Origin: Nonomuraea jiangxiensis
GTDB lineage: Bacteria > Actinomycetota > Actinomycetes > Streptosporangiales > Streptosporangiaceae
Reading direction: 5' to 3'
DNA: 64,000 nt
NCBI RefSeq assembly: GCF_900099965.1
Contig: NZ_FNDJ01000028.1
Location: 1-64,000 of the forward strand
A program made the position numbers and the translations under genes. Positions 62,435 through 64,000 of this stretch are shown in pieces. Under the pieces are notes generated by a model. It was not told the origin of the DNA, did not search any database, and was given only the letters and a program-made list of their open reading frames with translations. Position 1 is the first letter of the stretch. Every line of letters starts with the position of its first letter.

Positions 62435-62611
62435 GCGGATCGTATCGGGGGGCCGATCTGCGCGCTGGGTCTCCGTGAGTAACCGTCTGCTGCAATTGCT
62501 CAGCTGCGCAGCGATACCACAATCCAGAAATGCACTTCAAGAGCCGATGACGGCACGCGGCGCCAGCCCTTTCATGCTCCTAGTGAGGCTAGATAGGAAT
62601 CAATACGTAAC

Positions 62612-63325
62612 TCACACGCCGCTGTTCTCGTCAGGCACGATGGGCCCTTCTCCCGAGCCGGTTACGGAGGGAAGCCCATATCGAGACGACAGCTTCTTAT
62701 CTAATCGGTGGATTGCATCAAGCAGCGCATGCAACGCTTCTCGCGCAGCTTCGCGCGACTGCGTCTGTGCTGCGAGTTCGCCCCATGCTTGCATCAACGG
62801 TGCCCACCATTGTTCGGCCTCACTTAACCGATTGGCGAAGCGGTAGAATTTGTCGATGTCCAGCTCATCGCCCAGGCGACTTGGGTCGCGCTCCAGGAAA
62901 TCGACCGCAAGTAGACTCGCATCGGAGTAGAGCGTGGTCTTGAGGTACTGTAAGTGATTGACACGGGCCTCGCTTGCCAGCAGTCGACGTAAGGTTTTCT
63001 CGTTTTGTTCATCGATGTGCAAAGCAACACGAGCCCTGCAGTCTCGGTAGAAACCGTCAGTGGAATCCGACGGCCTTCCGAGGCGCGCATTTATCGCGTC
63101 CTCCGCTTCGAGGATCTCAATCGCCAGCCATGACTGAGATTCCTCCCGGGCGGCCTGCAGGACTTCATGCCGTATAAGGCTATCCCGGTTGCAGTGGCCT
63201 TGGCGACCAGGGCGATATGTAATCTGGAAGTCGGCTTCGAAATAGAAACGACTGCCTTTGTAGGACGTAGTCGGCAGTGAGGCAGTGAACTCTATTTCGA
63301 TCAGGGCGGCTTTGAAGAACGACAT
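62612..63325 (-). CDS. Hypothetical protein of an AT-richer two-gene unit
   Basis: The product has 237 residues. ATG directly follows the upstream stop (TAGATG). The N-terminal ~45 residues are beta-like (AALIEIEFTASLPTTSYKGS, RFYFEADFQITYRPG). The rest is helical and charged, with RDCRARVALHIDEQNEKTLR. Codons are clearly less GC-biased than in the rest of the window, which points to recent transfer. No family recognised. Confidence 0.7.
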   Translation of the reverse strand: MSFFKAALIEIEFTASLPTTSYKGSRFYFEADFQITYRPGRQGHCNRDSLIRHEVLQAAREESQSWLAIEILEAEDAINARLGRPSDSTDGFYRDCRARVALHIDEQNEKTLRRLLASEARVNHLQYLKTTLYSDASLLAVDFLERDPSRLGDELDIDKFYRFANRLSEAEQWWAPLMQAWGELAAQTQSREAAREALHALLDAIHRLDKKLSSRYGLPSVTGSGEGPIVPDENSGV

Positions 63326-64000
63326 CTACGCAGATGGGTTGGCAGGACTAGTAGATTCGCTGTTAAGCGTCAACCTTGCGTGCATCCTTGAGCTAACATC
63401 CCCAACCACGTCCCGTGAGATCTCTTCTCCTGTCTTTGCCAGGGTACTACTGAAATTAAATATTGCCTGGATGGCGCCATGGTTCACAACCGCTTCCGTT
63501 ATGCGGTCGATTGCTCTGCTGTACAGCTCGTCGCTGAGGGCGGCTTTCCTCAATAATGCAACCAGGGAAGCGCCAGCGCTTTGGCTTACATGCAAGTCCG
63601 AGATGGTTTCCGCAAGCATGCGGTTTATGTCCACGCCTACGGATTCAGGTGTAAGAAGCCACGGTATTCCATCAACCTCGAGATGCATGATGGCGATGAA
63701 AGCGAGCTTCGTGGATGTGGCCGAGGTTTCCATGGAGCGAGGTACGAACCATGGACGCGCCTCGCTGAGGAACCACTCTCTAGAGCTCTGGTCGCTTGCA
63801 GCATTCTGAAAGGCGTTCAGGACTCGTTCTTTAGCTCCAGGCCTAGATCTCGGTGCGTCTGCCACACGTCGGAGCCGCCTTAGCGCGATAGCACCTCTAT
63901 CGGTAGGCAGCAACCTCTCTGCAACGTCGATTACGACATCTTGCATCTCTGGCTTCAACGCCCAGTCGTAGAGCAGTCGCTCACTGTGCCGCTGCATATG
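63326..64000 (-). CDS. Hypothetical helical protein, cut by the window end
   Basis: At least 224 residues; the frame is open to the window edge, so the start may lie outside (an ATG is at 63997). All-helical repeat-like sequence (MQDVVIDVAERLLPTDRGAI, GASLVALLRKAALSDELYSR). It shares the low-GC codon use of the next gene and adjoins it without a gap, so both form one operon. It may be the C-terminal part of a larger conflict-system-type protein, but no motif proves that. Confidence 0.65.
   Translation of the reverse strand, partial: HMQRHSERLLYDWALKPEMQDVVIDVAERLLPTDRGAIALRRLRRVADAPRSRPGAKERVLNAFQNAASDQSSREWFLSEARPWFVPRSMETSATSTKLAFIAIMHLEVDGIPWLLTPESVGVDINRMLAETISDLHVSQSAGASLVALLRKAALSDELYSRAIDRITEAVVNHGAIQAIFNFSSTLAKTGEEISRDVVGDVSSRMHARLTLNSESTSPANPSA

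Noticed and set aside
1..64000. CRISPR array or intact insertion sequence
   Set aside because: No regularly spaced repeats and no complete transposase with two ends were found; only fragments of IS630 and ISL3 remain.

Overview
The window is 64 kb of very GC-rich DNA with overlapping ATGA/GTGA stop-start junctions, GTG starts, TANNNT -10 boxes placed 6-8 nt before start codons (leaderless genes), SigE-type sigma factors, XRE/TPR and DUF6493-type proteins. This fits a large actinomycete chromosome, most likely an accessory region of a Streptosporangiales-type genome such as Nonomuraea; the genus is inference only.

Region 1 (1-19.0 kb) is the 3' part of a siderophore-type thiazoline NRPS cluster. 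A truncated megasynthase (A-end/T-Cy-A-T) is coupled to a second one (TubC docking-Cy-A[MT]-T-TE). Both complete A domains carry a cysteine-type specificity code. They are followed by a saccharopine-dehydrogenase-like oxidoreductase, a thiazolinyl imide reductase, a type II thioesterase, an NTF2-like protein and a three-gene ABC exporter, all on the + strand with overlapping or short junctions. A methyltransferase faces them from the other side of a strong bidirectional hairpin. Divergent to it lie a PdxH/PhzG-like flavoprotein, a salicylate-type aryl-AMP ligase and a short class II DAHP synthase. The expected product is an aryl-capped bis-thiazoline/thiazolidine of the pyochelin/yersiniabactin/coelibactin type.

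Region 2 (19.8-34.2 kb) is a nearly self-contained tungsten module. It holds a GntR-type regulator with a PBP-like sensor domain, TupABC tungstate import, a MobA-MoaD fusion ending in GG, a tungsten aldehyde:ferredoxin oxidoreductase, an NAD-linked formate dehydrogenase (FdhA plus a NuoE-NuoF fusion), a plain MoeA, and a MoeA fused to the same PBP-like domain that the regulator carries. Together these genes would import tungstate, build the cofactor, insert the metal and use it in two enzymes.

Region 3 (34.2-51.5 kb) holds a YCII protein, a sigma factor with a membrane partner, a membrane NACHT NTPase, a sulfatase, an archease-like protein, an LCAT-type lipase divergent from a caspase-NTPase-WD40 protein (a plausible biological-conflict unit), a nitronate monooxygenase, a membrane acyltransferase and a DUF6493-like helical-repeat protein.

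Region 4 (51.5-64 kb) is a gene graveyard with a few intact small genes. It contains a degenerate zinc-peptidase-like lipoprotein; two IS630 transposase fragments separated by an inverted-repeat-bracketed LysE gene; broken copies of an XRE/TPR regulator, a subtilisin and an ISL3 transposase; a sigma/membrane-protein pair; a three-gene hypothetical operon; a 3' half of a tRNA-Arg(CCT) near a C-terminal tyrosine-integrase fragment; and a clearly AT-richer two-gene unit at the window end. This looks like repeated insertion and decay next to a tRNA attachment site.
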